A stretch of 36,304 nucleotides of DNA, taken from the NCBI GenBank assembly GCA_021647205.1, contig JAKIVD010000032.1, positions 1 to 36,304 of the forward strand. Reading direction: 5' to 3'. The notes beneath the pieces are model-generated. The model did not search any database and was not told where the DNA came from. It was given only the letters and a program-made list of their open reading frames with translations. The stretch's first letter is position 1. Each line of letters starts with the position of its first letter. Positions 15,641 to 22,719 of this stretch are shown here, piece after piece. The position numbers and the translations under genes are program-made. Source of the stretch: Bacteroidales bacterium (GTDB lineage: Bacteria; Bacteroidota; Bacteroidia; Bacteroidales; F082).

Positions 15641-16144
15641 ATGAAAGAAAGAATCATCCTGAGCCGTGAAGACATCACCCAAATAAAAGTTGATGCCATT
15701 ATAAATGCTGCCAATTCGAAACTGGCCGGTGGCGGCGGAGTGGATGGTGCCATTCACCGTGCAGCCGGTCCCGAATTGCTTGCAGCCTGCCGCTTGTTAA
15801 ACGGTTGCCACACGGGCTCGGCTAAAGCCACACCCGGCTTTCGGCTTCCTGCCAAATTTGTCATTCATGCCGTGGGGCCCGTTTGGCGGGGAGGGGAAAA
15901 CAACGAGCCACAATTGCTGTCTTCCTGCTACCGGACAAGCCTTGAACTGGCCGCTGAAAGCCATTGCAAAACCATTGCTTTTTCCAACATCAGCACGGGG
16001 ATTTACGGTTACCCCAAAAGGGAAGCGGCAAGCATTGCAATACAGACTGTAAAAGAATTCCTTAAAGACAATTCGTTACCGGAACAGGTAATTTTTGTGT
16101 GTTTTGATGAGGAGAATTTTAGGATTTACCGGGAGTTGCTCTGA
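15641..16144 (+). CDS. macro domain protein, MacroD/YmdB-type ADP-ribose hydrolase
   Basis: A 167-aa protein consisting of a single macrodomain, of typical MacroD length. The ADP-ribose-binding and catalytic loop [18 protein letters not shown] is at residues ~22-39, and the second diphosphate loop is [16 protein letters not shown]. These features place it with MacroD/YmdB enzymes, which hydrolyse O-acetyl-ADP-ribose and remove mono-ADP-ribose from acidic residues. It is probably cytoplasmic, as no signal is seen. It stands alone between divergent dnaE and convergent pfkB-family genes. A long palindrome lies 31-95 bp upstream of the start codon, possibly in the mRNA leader. No ADP-ribosyltransferase or sirtuin partner is visible nearby. 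Confidence 0.93.
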   Translation: MKERIILSREDITQIKVDAIINAANSKLAGGGGVDGAIHRAAGPELLAACRLLNGCHTGSAKATPGFRLPAKFVIHAVGPVWRGGENNEPQLLSSCYRTSLELAAESHCKTIAFSNISTGIYGYPKREAASIAIQTVKEFLKDNSLPEQVIFVCFDEENFRIYRELL

Positions 16145-16254
16145 CCCCTACCCCGAGGGGAGAGAGCAGGACACTTCCCGAGGATTTTAAAACTTTCTAA
16201 AGGCTTTCCGTCAACTGAGGGAGAGCTTGTCGGCTAAGTTGTGGGTGGGGACAA

Positions 16255-16276
16255 TTGTTGGTGAGGACACCAACAA
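16255..16276. repeat. perfect 9-bp inverted repeat between convergent genes
   Basis: TTGTTGGTG and CACCAACAA surround an AGGA loop, 10 bp from the stop of the PfkB-family kinase. It could help end either convergent transcript, but there is no U-run on either side. The rest of 16145-16285 shows G-rich, non-coding sequence. Confidence 0.55.
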
Positions 16277-16285
16277 CGGGGAGGA

Positions 16286-17185
16286 TCAGGCAGGGTCAAT
16301 ATAATTGTCCACCGACCCGCAAACCTCAGCAGAAAAAGAGAGTCCCGATTTGAGCAGCAATTCCATCAGGCTTTTGGAAAATCCGTTTTTTTGCACAGCT
16401 TGGAGATTTGACTTATGCATGGCAAAAGCAATACCCGCATTAAAAGCATCCCCGGCGCCGATGGTGCTCAGCAGTTTTACAGGGATGGCCGGAAATTCAA
16501 GTTTAAAATCCTTTGAAAAAGCAACAACCCCGGCAGCACCCCGGGTGATAACCAGGGGTGCTGCCGAATTGATTTTTCTTACTTTATCAAAGATTTCCCT
16601 GAAGGAAATTTTTCCGAAAATATTCTCAAAATCTTCATCAGAGCCTTTAATCAGGTCGGCCAGGGCCAGGTTTTCCATCAGGGCGGACTTTGTCTCTTCA
16701 TTTTCAAAGTGGTGACTGTGACGGATATTGGGGTCGAAACAAATAAATGCCCCGCCGGTTTTGGCTGCAATCAGCACGGCCTTCAATTCATTTCTAAGGG
16801 ATGCATCCAAAGAATAAAGGGAGCCAAACAACAAAATATCACCTTTCTTAAAATTGGCCGGAGGCAGCAGGCGCCTCTTTTCGGGATAGGATTTGTAGAA
16901 GGTGTAGGCGGGCTTTTTGTTTTCATCCAAATGGGCCAGCGCCAGCGAAGTGTTGCAGTGGTAATATTTTTTGATGTACCGAATATTTACACCATTTGTT
17001 TTCAGGAAATCAAGAATAAATCCGGCGGTCTTGTCGTCGCCCAGTTCCGAAATCAGCGCAATCCCGGCCTTTGCCCTGGCCAGCGACACGGCAACATTCA
17101 GCATGGCACCGCCTGCGCGGACAATCACTTTGTCGTTGCTTTCGACAATGATATCCATTAAAGATTCGCCTAAAGTGTAAATCAT
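16286..17185 (-). CDS. PfkB-family carbohydrate kinase (fructokinase-like)
   Basis: A 299-aa ribokinase/PfkB-fold kinase, usual length ~300. The N-terminal GES-x-x-D-I-I and GGA-x-LNVAVSLARA region binds sugar, and the anion-hole/catalytic signature TIGAGDAFNAGIAFAMH near residue 243 contains the catalytic Asp. FDPNIR and VITRGAAGVVAF are further family landmarks. Family members phosphorylate fructose, ribose, nucleosides or other sugars with ATP, and the substrate here cannot be fixed from sequence alone. The FDPN-R and GES-DII features resemble bacterial fructokinases (ScrK/CscK-like). No sugar transporter, glycosidase or regulator lies beside it. It is upstream (minus strand) of an inverted repeat and 140 bp from tRNA-Gly, also on the minus strand. 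Confidence 0.9.
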   Translation of the reverse strand: MIYTLGESLMDIIVESNDKVIVRAGGAMLNVAVSLARAKAGIALISELGDDKTAGFILDFLKTNGVNIRYIKKYYHCNTSLALAHLDENKKPAYTFYKSYPEKRRLLPPANFKKGDILLFGSLYSLDASLRNELKAVLIAAKTGGAFICFDPNIRHSHHFENEETKSALMENLALADLIKGSDEDFENIFGKISFREIFDKVRKINSAAPLVITRGAAGVVAFSKDFKLEFPAIPVKLLSTIGAGDAFNAGIAFAMHKSNLQAVQKNGFSKSLMELLLKSGLSFSAEVCGSVDNYIDPA

Positions 17186-17324
17186 TTTTTGAGTTGTTTA
17201 AATCAATCGTTTCCCATAAAATACATGGTCAGATTCCGCACCGTTTCTATGCGCAATATTTGGCAAAGTCCTCCACAAAGAAAAGCCGGATAACTGATTT
17301 CATGGGTTCAGGGGAAATAAAAAG

Positions 17325-17397
17325 AGCGGCAAATGGGACTCGAACCCACGACCCTCAGCTTGGGAAGCTGATGCTCTACCAACTGAGCTACTGCCGC
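17325..17397 (-). tRNA. tRNA-Gly (anticodon CCC)
   Basis: The minus strand folds as a full cloverleaf: acceptor GCGGCAG/TTGCCGC, D arm GCTC-AGTTGGTA-GAGC, anticodon stem TCAGC/GCTGA around loop TTCCCAA, T arm GTGGG-TTCGAGT-CCCAT, discriminator U. The anticodon is CCC, reading GGG. The 3' CCA is not encoded. A TACTTTTG box precedes it. Confidence 0.95.
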
Positions 17398-17410
17398 ATT
17401 TCAAGAAAAA

Positions 17411-17418
17411 CAAAAGTA
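17411..17418 (-). promoter_or_regulatory. -7 promoter box TACTTTTG for tRNA-Gly
   Basis: The plus strand reads CAAAAGTA, so the minus strand carries TACTTTTG 13 bp before the first tRNA base. It is the same octamer as before the SRP RNA, the Sua5 gene and tRNA-Lys in this window. Confidence 0.65.
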
Positions 17419-17465
17419 AAAAAAGAACCGTTAACTGAAGAGGAAAACCGGCAATTTTTTTCTGA

Positions 17466-17816
17466 TCAGTAAATCCCAAAATAGCTTGTGTCCGTTTCAT
17501 CAGGTTCAAACAACTGATAATTTGCCAGGCTTTCCGAATCCTTGGCAAGCAGGGGCTTCAACACACACAGCACCGTGCAGTAGCCCTTGGCACGAATGGC
17601 CGGACGAAATGAACCGTCTTTCAGGCGCAGGCGGATTTTCCTGAAACGCCAGTCAAATTTTTCCGGTGGTATTCCCATCTCTGTGAGCAAGCGAATTAAT
17701 TCGGTTTGGTTTCCGATCCAGTTTTCGCGTTGCTTTTTGGTGGCAATTTCGGGCAGCGAATCGGCATGCGCATACATCACAATCCATTTTACAGGAATGT
17801 TAAAAGTGTAATGACA
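17466..17816 (-). pseudogene. C-terminal gene remnant of unknown family, fused out of frame behind VIT fragment
   Basis: A minus-strand open frame from about 17816 (CHYTFNIPVKWIVMYAHAD) to the stop at 17466 encodes ~115 residues with no credible start; the first ATG (17780) lies inside what reads as a continuous domain. The sequence (LIRLLTEMGIPPEKFDWRFR, then KIRLRLKDGSFRPAIRAKGY) looks like real protein, but I do not recognise the family. It overlaps the end of the VIT-domain fragment in another frame, so I infer that a deletion fused an upstream VIT gene to this 3' piece with a frame change. It may be the original C-terminus of the same gene or of a neighbour. Confidence 0.5.
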
Positions 17817-18202
17817 GGCTTCCCCTGCCTTTTTGCCTTTTCATAATCGGCGTGTGCTTTGCCACTTTCTTCAATTTTGGCAACAATGCGCCTTGTTCTG
17901 ATGTGCATTTCCATGGCGTAAATTGCCGCTTTTGTTGAAGCCGGAAAAGTATAAACCGCTTCGAGGGTTTTAAGCCCTTCGTTTTTATAAACCTGTGTGA
18001 TGGTCACGTCTGCAATCACACCCACAATATTCACCTCGGCAGAAGTACGTTTCAAAGGCATTTGCTCAATGGCGGGGTCATCAGAAAGAACGACAAAGTA
18101 CGGGGACAGGGTTTTGTCATTAGTGGTTTGCGAACGGAGGGAAACGCTGCTGACGAGTGCGCACAGCAGTAGCGTACCGATTTTTAGAACGGGTCTTTTC
18201 AT
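17789..18202 (-). pseudogene. truncated VIT-domain protein gene
   Basis: A 137-aa frame starting with a signal peptide (MKRPVLKIGTLLLCALVSSVS) and most of a VIT (vault/inter-alpha-trypsin) domain: LKRTSAEVNIVGVIADVTIT, QVYKN, then LEAVYTFPASTKAAIYAMEM and ARHIG-like HIRTRRIVAKIEE, then HADYEKAKRQGK. Intact homologues continue with T-A-S-L-L-E-Q-x-x-P-N-x-F, then a VWA domain, giving several hundred residues. Here homology ends abruptly at QGK (~17825), and ten codons later a stop appears. The remaining VIT, the VWA domain and its MIDAS are gone. A product, if made, would be a small exported stub. The break coincides with the start of the out-of-frame remnant described separately. Confidence 0.75.
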
Positions 18203-18500
18203 AGCAGGTTGTTTTTAAGAAAATGAATTGATTAAACGGGGTAGAGGTCTATCTCAATCTGGAGGTTTTGCGGGTTTGTCCGATATGCGCTGTAAAAATA
18301 ACGGGTAAAAATTGCATCTTATTGTTTTTGTGTGCGATTTATTTTTCAGAAAGGGGGTTAGCCCCCTTCAAAAAGTCCTCAACAGGTTTGATTCATTTGC
18401 AATTTATAAAATATAGTACATTTACCATTTCAGGCACATTTATTTGTCCTATCAATACTAAGCGGTTAACCCAATATTGTAACAATAAAATCAGACAGTT
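18203..18500. other. intergenic region between divergent VIT remnant and amidase
   Basis: About 300 bp with no credible gene. The only structure seen is a small hairpin at ~18353-18371 (AAGGGGG / CCCCCTT around a TTAG loop), with no U-run on either side. AT-rich sequence at 18390-18440 may hold the amidase promoter, but no perfect TAnnTTTG box was found. Confidence 0.5.
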
Positions 18501-20087
18501 ATGCGTAAAACAAAATTCATATTCATAGCCCTTTCATTCCTGCTCTTTGCCTGTCAGTCGCCGCAAAAGGAAGCGGGACAGTCCCCTGCAAGCGACAAAT
18601 TCAGCCTTCAGGAACAAAGCATCAGCCAAATTCAGGAGGGCTACCGGAACGGGGATTTTACAGTGAAAGAGCTTGTTCAGGCCTATCTGGACAGGATAGA
18701 AGCGATTGACCAAAACGGCCCTTCCCTTCACGCCATCATTCGGGTGAACCCTGATGCCCTTCAAATTGCAGAAGAACTGGACAGGGAGCTGAGCGCCGGA
18801 AAATCAAGAGGCCCGCTGCATGGCATTCCGGTGGTGTTAAAAGACAATATCGACACCCACGACAAAATGCCGACCACTGCCGGTTCAAGGGCATTGATGC
18901 ATTCTTTCCCCCTAAGGGACAGTTATGTTGCCCGACAATTAAAGGAAGCCGGGGCCATCATCATCGGCAAAGCCAATTTAAGCGAATGGGCCAATTTCCG
19001 GGGCGAACTGTCGACAAGCGGATGGAGCGGCGTGGGCGGCCAAACACGCAACCCCTATGTTTTGGACCGCAATCCCTGCGGTTCAAGTTCGGGCTCTGCC
19101 GTGGCCGTGTCGGCCAACCTGTGCGTACTCGCCATCGGCACCGAAACCAACGGCTCCATTGTCTGCCCTTCGCACAGCAATGGCATTGTGGGCATCAAAC
19201 CTACCGTCGGACTCGTCAGCCGCACGGGCGTCATCCCCATTTCGTTTACCCAGGACACACCCGGTCCGATGGCACGCACGGTGAAGGATGCTGCGATTAT
19301 GCTTGGGGCACTCACCGGGGTAGATTCTGCAGACGAAAAAACGTGGGCCAGCGCCGGGAAATTTTATACCGATTACACGCCATTTTTAAAGAAAGACGGG
19401 TTGAAAGGCAAACGGATTGGCCTGTTTACAGCACCTTTGGGAGTTAATTTCAAAGTCGATACGCTGATGGCACAGGCCGTCAGGTTCCTGAAGAAGCAGG
19501 GAGCAGAAATCGTCGAAATAGATGAAATAGCAGCACCTGAAGTGGGTGGCTATTCATTTGAAATTATGCTTTACGAATACAAGGACGGATTGAATAAATA
19601 TTTCCGTTCCCTCGGTGCCGATGCCTCCATCCAGAGCCTCGAAGAACTCATTGCGTTTAATCGCACGGATACGGTGGAACTGAAATACTTCAACCAGAAA
19701 TACCTCGAAATGGCACAGGAAAAAGGGGATTTGACGGACAAAGAATACCGTGAAGCTTTGGCCAAGATGCTACAAGGCAGCCGCCAAAACGGAATTGACC
19801 GGGTGATGGATGCAAACCATTTGGATGCCATCATCGCGCCAACAGGAGGCCCTGCCTGGAAAACCGACCTGACCAATGGCGACAGTTTTCAACTGGGAAG
19901 CTCTTCGCCGGCAGCCCGTTCCGGTTACCCCAATATTACCGTTCCGATGGGCTTTGTGGATGAATTGCCTGTCGGCATCTCTTTCTTCGGGAGGGCATGG
20001 AGCGAGCCTGTTTTAATTGAAATAGCCTATGCCTACGAAAGCGGCACCCACCACCGCAAAGCACCCGGTTTCCTGACAACTGATTAA
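18501..20087 (+). CDS. amidase-signature hydrolase, lipoprotein
   Basis: A 528-aa amidase-signature (AS) family enzyme. The Ser-cisSer-Lys triad is intact: Lys114 in PVVLKDNID, cis-Ser in the CGSSSGSAVAV loop (~195) and the nucleophile in GTETNGSIVCPS (Ser219). The N-terminus is a lipoprotein signal: MRKTKF-IFIALSFLLFACQ with lipid-modified Cys18, followed by KEAGQ, so the mature enzyme sits on the periplasmic or outer-membrane surface. AS enzymes cleave carboxamides, and this secreted clade is usually annotated as amidase or Asp/Glu-tRNA amidotransferase A-like. It is clearly not GatA, which is soluble and lacks a lipobox. The substrate is unknown. It stands alone, downstream of a decayed VIT gene and upstream of a decayed Fic gene. 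Confidence 0.92.
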   Translation: MRKTKFIFIALSFLLFACQSPQKEAGQSPASDKFSLQEQSISQIQEGYRNGDFTVKELVQAYLDRIEAIDQNGPSLHAIIRVNPDALQIAEELDRELSAGKSRGPLHGIPVVLKDNIDTHDKMPTTAGSRALMHSFPLRDSYVARQLKEAGAIIIGKANLSEWANFRGELSTSGWSGVGGQTRNPYVLDRNPCGSSSGSAVAVSANLCVLAIGTETNGSIVCPSHSNGIVGIKPTVGLVSRTGVIPISFTQDTPGPMARTVKDAAIMLGALTGVDSADEKTWASAGKFYTDYTPFLKKDGLKGKRIGLFTAPLGVNFKVDTLMAQAVRFLKKQGAEIVEIDEIAAPEVGGYSFEIMLYEYKDGLNKYFRSLGADASIQSLEELIAFNRTDTVELKYFNQKYLEMAQEKGDLTDKEYREALAKMLQGSRQNGIDRVMDANHLDAIIAPTGGPAWKTDLTNGDSFQLGSSSPAARSGYPNITVPMGFVDELPVGISFFGRAWSEPVLIEIAYAYESGTHHRKAPGFLTTD

Positions 20088-20211
20088 GCCGGGAACTGCT
20101 ATTCATTGAACGATGGCCAAATCAGGAAAAAGGACTATTTTTAAGTCGGTTAAGCAAAACAAGGGTGCTGTTGCCAACGCGGAAAGATGAACAACTGTTT
20201 TTACGGAGGGG

Positions 20212-20267
20212 TTTCGGCTCATTTAAAAAGAAAATACGGGTCATGAATATTGATATTTGAGCCGAAA
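20212..20267. repeat. perfect 10-bp inverted repeat downstream of amidase
   Basis: TTTCGGCTCA (20212-20221) and TGAGCCGAAA (20258-20267) are exact reverse complements 36 bp apart, in the 210-bp gap between the amidase and the Fic remnant. It could be a weak terminator or a relic of an element's ends. There are no obvious target-site duplications. Confidence 0.5.
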
Positions 20268-20297
20268 TGAGTATGTTAGTGAGCTAAATAACAACAA

Positions 20298-20653
20298 GTG
20301 ACTATTGATAATTTAATAATAGAATTCATAAAGCAAAGGCCAAATTGCTCTTCAAATGAAATATTGGCGGGAATTGAAAATAAGAAAAGTCTTGCAACTG
20401 TAAAGCGTACTCTTTCAAAATTAATTCAGGAAAAACCAATAATTTCGACAGGAAAAAGGAAGTCTACACGATACAAACTTTCACCTGTTTATCAATTATT
20501 TGAAGCGGTTGATATTGTCCAATCTCATTTAGAACAGTCGATAGTGTAGACTATAAAAATGCAATGTTGATATTTTACGAGCAAAATAACATTACAAGTT
20601 TTAAAAAGATATTTATTGAACAGTATGAATTCGCTGTTAAAACATATTTTTAG
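20298..20653 (+). pseudogene. Fic-family gene reduced to its two ends by internal deletion
   Basis: From the GTG at 20298 the first ~75 codons encode a winged-helix-like module: IKQRPNCSSNEILAGI, then KSLATVKRTLSKLIQ, then GKRKSTRYKLSPVYQLFEAVD. I recognise this as the N-terminus of a common Bacteroidota Fic protein type (the -STRYKLS-x-x-YQLF- lead-in before the Fic core). The frame stops at 20549. In another frame, from ~20522, comes SFRTVDSVDYKNAMLIFYEQ and then NNITSFKKIFIEQYEFAVKTYF with a stop at 20651-20653, which resembles the C-terminal helices of the same family. Everything between, including the catalytic HPFx[D/E]GN(G/K)R motif, is missing. Full-length relatives are roughly 330-380 aa. 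Family recognition is from memory of typical members, not a search. Confidence 0.65.
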
Positions 20654-20671
20654 AATGAGAGATGACTAAAA

Positions 20672-20806
20672 AACGGGCTGCAACAATGACTATAAATTAT
20701 GGCGGGAAAACTACTAAATATTAAAGGAGTACGAATAAAACAAACAAGGGTTCCAGTATGAAAGCAAGTACGGAAAACCCTGCCACTGCTCATACACTTT
20801 CCCGTT
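20672..20806. other. intergenic segment with AACGGG/CCCGTT ends before higBA
   Basis: AACGGG at 20672-20677 and CCCGTT at 20801-20806 are complementary and bracket 123 bp of non-coding sequence. The right end continues GTTAGCA. The AAC...GTTA arrangement is faintly like an integron attC site, but the inner arms do not obviously pair and no integrase is present. The text also resembles repeated intergenic sequence common in Bacteroidota genomes. I cannot decide between these. Confidence 0.25.
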
Positions 20807-20869
20807 AGCAAACGTATGAAACCCTCAGCATTTTTACAGAAATAGTTTCCATATATTAGAACTTTGTAT

Positions 20870-20877
20870 TATCTTTG
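20870..20877 (+). promoter_or_regulatory. -7 promoter box TATCTTTG for higBA
   Basis: TATCTTTG is a perfect TAnnTTTG match ending 19 bp before the higB ATG. The upstream region at ~20846-20850 (GTTTCC) is only a weak -33 candidate. Confidence 0.65.
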
Positions 20878-20878
20878 C

Positions 20879-20895
20879 ATTCGCAGATAACGAAT
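20879..20895. promoter_or_regulatory. candidate HigA operator
   Basis: ATTCG and CGAAT flank a 7-bp centre (CAGATAA) between the -7 box and the higB start codon, where an autorepressor such as HigA would be expected to bind. The 5-bp half-sites are short, so this is suggestive only. Confidence 0.3.
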
Positions 20896-20896
20896 T

Positions 20897-21241
20897 ATGA
20901 GGAAAAGATTTGAGGTCATACTACTTGAAGAGGTATGGGAGCTTTTGGATACTTTGGAGGAAAAGGTCAAGGATAAGATTCTTTATAATCTCGAAAAATC
21001 CAAATATATCAACGATCCTGAATTACTGAAAAAACTGAATGATGATATTTGGGAATTTAGATCCAAATATCGCAGTCTTCAATACAGGTTACTTTCATTC
21101 TGGGATAAAACTGAAAATTCAGAGACTCTGATTGTTTCAACGCATGGAATTATCAAAAAGACTGATAAAGTTCCCAAACGTGAGATTGAAAAAGCAAGGC
21201 AGATAATGAAGAAATATTTTGATCAAAAAAAGAAAAAATAA
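20897..21241 (+). CDS. higB: HigB/RelE-superfamily toxin (phage-derived Gp49-like)
   Basis: A 114-aa basic protein of the Gp49-like/HigB family, of usual length ~110. Recognisable elements are FEVILLEEVWELLDTLEEKV at the N-terminus, the helical ILYNLEKSKY, ELLKKLNDDIWEFRSKYRS (consensus L-x-x-x-x-G-L-W-E-L-R), the strand QYRLLSFWD and the C-terminal lysine-rich helix GIIKKTDKVPKREIEKARQI. HigB toxins are ribosome-dependent mRNA endonucleases, held in check by HigA. The toxin-first order and the 5-bp gap to the antitoxin gene are characteristic. No disruption is seen, so the module may be active. It sits directly after a decayed Fic gene, in the most rearranged part of the window. Confidence 0.85.
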   Translation: MRKRFEVILLEEVWELLDTLEEKVKDKILYNLEKSKYINDPELLKKLNDDIWEFRSKYRSLQYRLLSFWDKTENSETLIVSTHGIIKKTDKVPKREIEKARQIMKKYFDQKKKK

Positions 21242-21246
21242 TAACC

Positions 21247-21576
21247 ATGCAGAAATCGGGAAAATTAAAGATGTACACATTAGAACAAGCAAAGGATAAA
21301 CATCTTGGTAAAAAAGGAACAGAAAAAAGAGACAATTTCGAGTATGAACTCAAAATGGAGATTTTGGGTGAAATGATTAAACAGGCTCGCAAAGAAAGAA
21401 ATCTGACTCAAGCAGAACTTGGGAAATTAATCGGTGTTCAAAAGTCTCAGATTTCAAGAATAGAGCGAAATACAAAGAATGTTACATTGGCAACAATACT
21501 AAGAGTTTTCAGGGCATTAAAAGCAAAAGTTAATTTTAATGTTGAATTGCTTGATGGAGAGATTAGTTTGGCATAA
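21247..21576 (+). CDS. higA: HigA-like XRE-family antitoxin
   Basis: A 109-aa protein with a Cro/C1-type helix-turn-helix in its C-terminal half: EMIKQARKERNLTQAELGKL, then IGVQKSQISRIERNTKNVTL and ATILRVFRALKAKVNFNVEL. The N-terminal part (TLEQAKDKHLGKKGTEKRDN, FEYELK) is the typical toxin-neutralising lead of Bacteroidota HigA proteins. It should bind HigB and repress the shared promoter. The start could be 21247 or the in-frame ATG at 21274 (YTLEQAKDK); I keep the first because it lies 5 bp after the higB stop. Codons are AT-rich compared with flanking genes, which fits acquisition by transfer. Confidence 0.87.
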   Translation: MQKSGKLKMYTLEQAKDKHLGKKGTEKRDNFEYELKMEILGEMIKQARKERNLTQAELGKLIGVQKSQISRIERNTKNVTLATILRVFRALKAKVNFNVELLDGEISLA

Positions 21577-21763
21577 AACACGTTTGGAAACACACTCATA
21601 CCGCAATTAGTTGTAAATATGGGCATTACCACTATTGGTAAAACATATTGCAAACAGAAAAGTTAGTAACAATAAATGCTGTACGCACCATTGCCCAACC
21701 ATTAATCCGTCATTGCCGATCACATTAAACCACATTTAATTTTAGCATTAACACAGCCACCCC

Positions 21764-22690
21764 ATGAAAACAAAACTCCTTTTCACCCTGTTTCTCACCT
21801 TAATAATTGTATTTGTTTTCGGGCAAAGGGACTTTTCCGGCTCCGAAACCACCAAACTCGTTTTGCTGGGCACGGGCAATCCCAACCCTTCTCCAACGCA
21901 ATCGGGTTGTGCGCTCGCCATTATTGTCAGGGGCACGCCCTACATTGTCGATTTCGGCCCCGGTCTCATCCGTCAGGCGGCGGCTTTGTCACCGGCTTAC
22001 GGCGGAAGTTTGGAAGCACTGGATGTCAAGAACATCAAACGGGCTTTTTTGACACACCTGCATTCTGACCACACAACCGGCTACGCCGACCTGATCCTCA
22101 CCCCCTGGGTGATGGGCAGGGATGAACCCCTCGAAGTTTACGGACCGGAAGGCCTCAACAACATGACCAAACACATTTTGAATGCTTACGAAGAGGACAT
22201 CCGCTATCGTTTGTACGGCGAAGAACCGGCCAACAACCGGGGTTGGCGCGTCAACAGCCACGAGTTTAAAAAAGAAGGCATCATTTACCAGGACAGCAAC
22301 ATTATGGTGGAGGCCTTTCCGGTTCCCCACGGAAGCTGGCCCAATGCCTGGGGCTTTCGTTTTACCACACCGGATAAAATCATCGTTGTTTCGGGCGATT
22401 CATCACCTTCGGAAAAAATCATTGCGTATGCCACCGGTGCCGACATCCTGGTACATGAAGTGTACTACAAAAAAGCCTGCGACAGCAAGCCGGAGGTCTG
22501 GAAAAACTACCATGCCCACCACCACACTTCAACCTACGAGTTGGCCGAAATTGCCGGCAAAGCACAACCCAAATTACTGGTACTGACCCACATTCTTTTC
22601 TGGGGGGCAACCGACGAAGATTTACTGAACGAGCTTTCAGAAAGCTACAAAGGAAAAGTTGTTGTCGGGAAAGATTTGGATATTTTTTAA
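21764..22690 (+). CDS. secreted metallo-beta-lactamase-fold hydrolase, RNase Z-like subgroup
   Basis: A 308-aa protein with a signal peptide (MKTKLLFTLFLTLIIVFVFG|Q), so it is exported. The MBL fold is clear: LLGTGNPNPSPTQSG at ~34-48, the zinc motif THLHSDHTTGY at 97-107, PVPHGSWPNAWGFRF, the metal-bridging Asp in VVSGDSSPS, and a late histidine LTHILFWG. The LGTGNP opening and H-x-H-S-D-H are those of the RNase Z/arylsulfatase-like branch, but an exported enzyme is unlikely to process tRNA. Members of this secreted clade may be phosphodiesterases or lactonases, and the substrate is unknown. All expected ligands appear present. It stands alone and is convergent with the following gene (29 bp gap). 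Confidence 0.88.
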   Translation: MKTKLLFTLFLTLIIVFVFGQRDFSGSETTKLVLLGTGNPNPSPTQSGCALAIIVRGTPYIVDFGPGLIRQAAALSPAYGGSLEALDVKNIKRAFLTHLHSDHTTGYADLILTPWVMGRDEPLEVYGPEGLNNMTKHILNAYEEDIRYRLYGEEPANNRGWRVNSHEFKKEGIIYQDSNIMVEAFPVPHGSWPNAWGFRFTTPDKIIVVSGDSSPSEKIIAYATGADILVHEVYYKKACDSKPEVWKNYHAHHHTSTYELAEIAGKAQPKLLVLTHILFWGATDEDLLNELSESYKGKVVVGKDLDIF

Positions 22691-22719
22691 TTGCTAAAGC
22701 CTGCTTACACAAGAAAAGA

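Noticed and set aside
17325-17397. att site for a nearby integrated element at tRNA-Gly
   Set aside because: No integrase and no duplicate of the tRNA 3' end was seen in the flanking sequence, so this remains only a speculation within a finding.
18353-18371. GC-rich hairpin as an intrinsic terminator
   Set aside because: No T-run follows on either strand and it sits between divergent genes.
18501-20087. GatA (Asp/Glu-tRNA amidotransferase subunit A)
   Set aside because: The lipoprotein signal and lack of gatB/gatC neighbours point to an exported amidase.
21626-21641. TTACCA/TGGTAA dyad after higA as a terminator or operator
   Set aside because: Only 6-bp arms with no T-run and no gene arrangement that would need an operator there.
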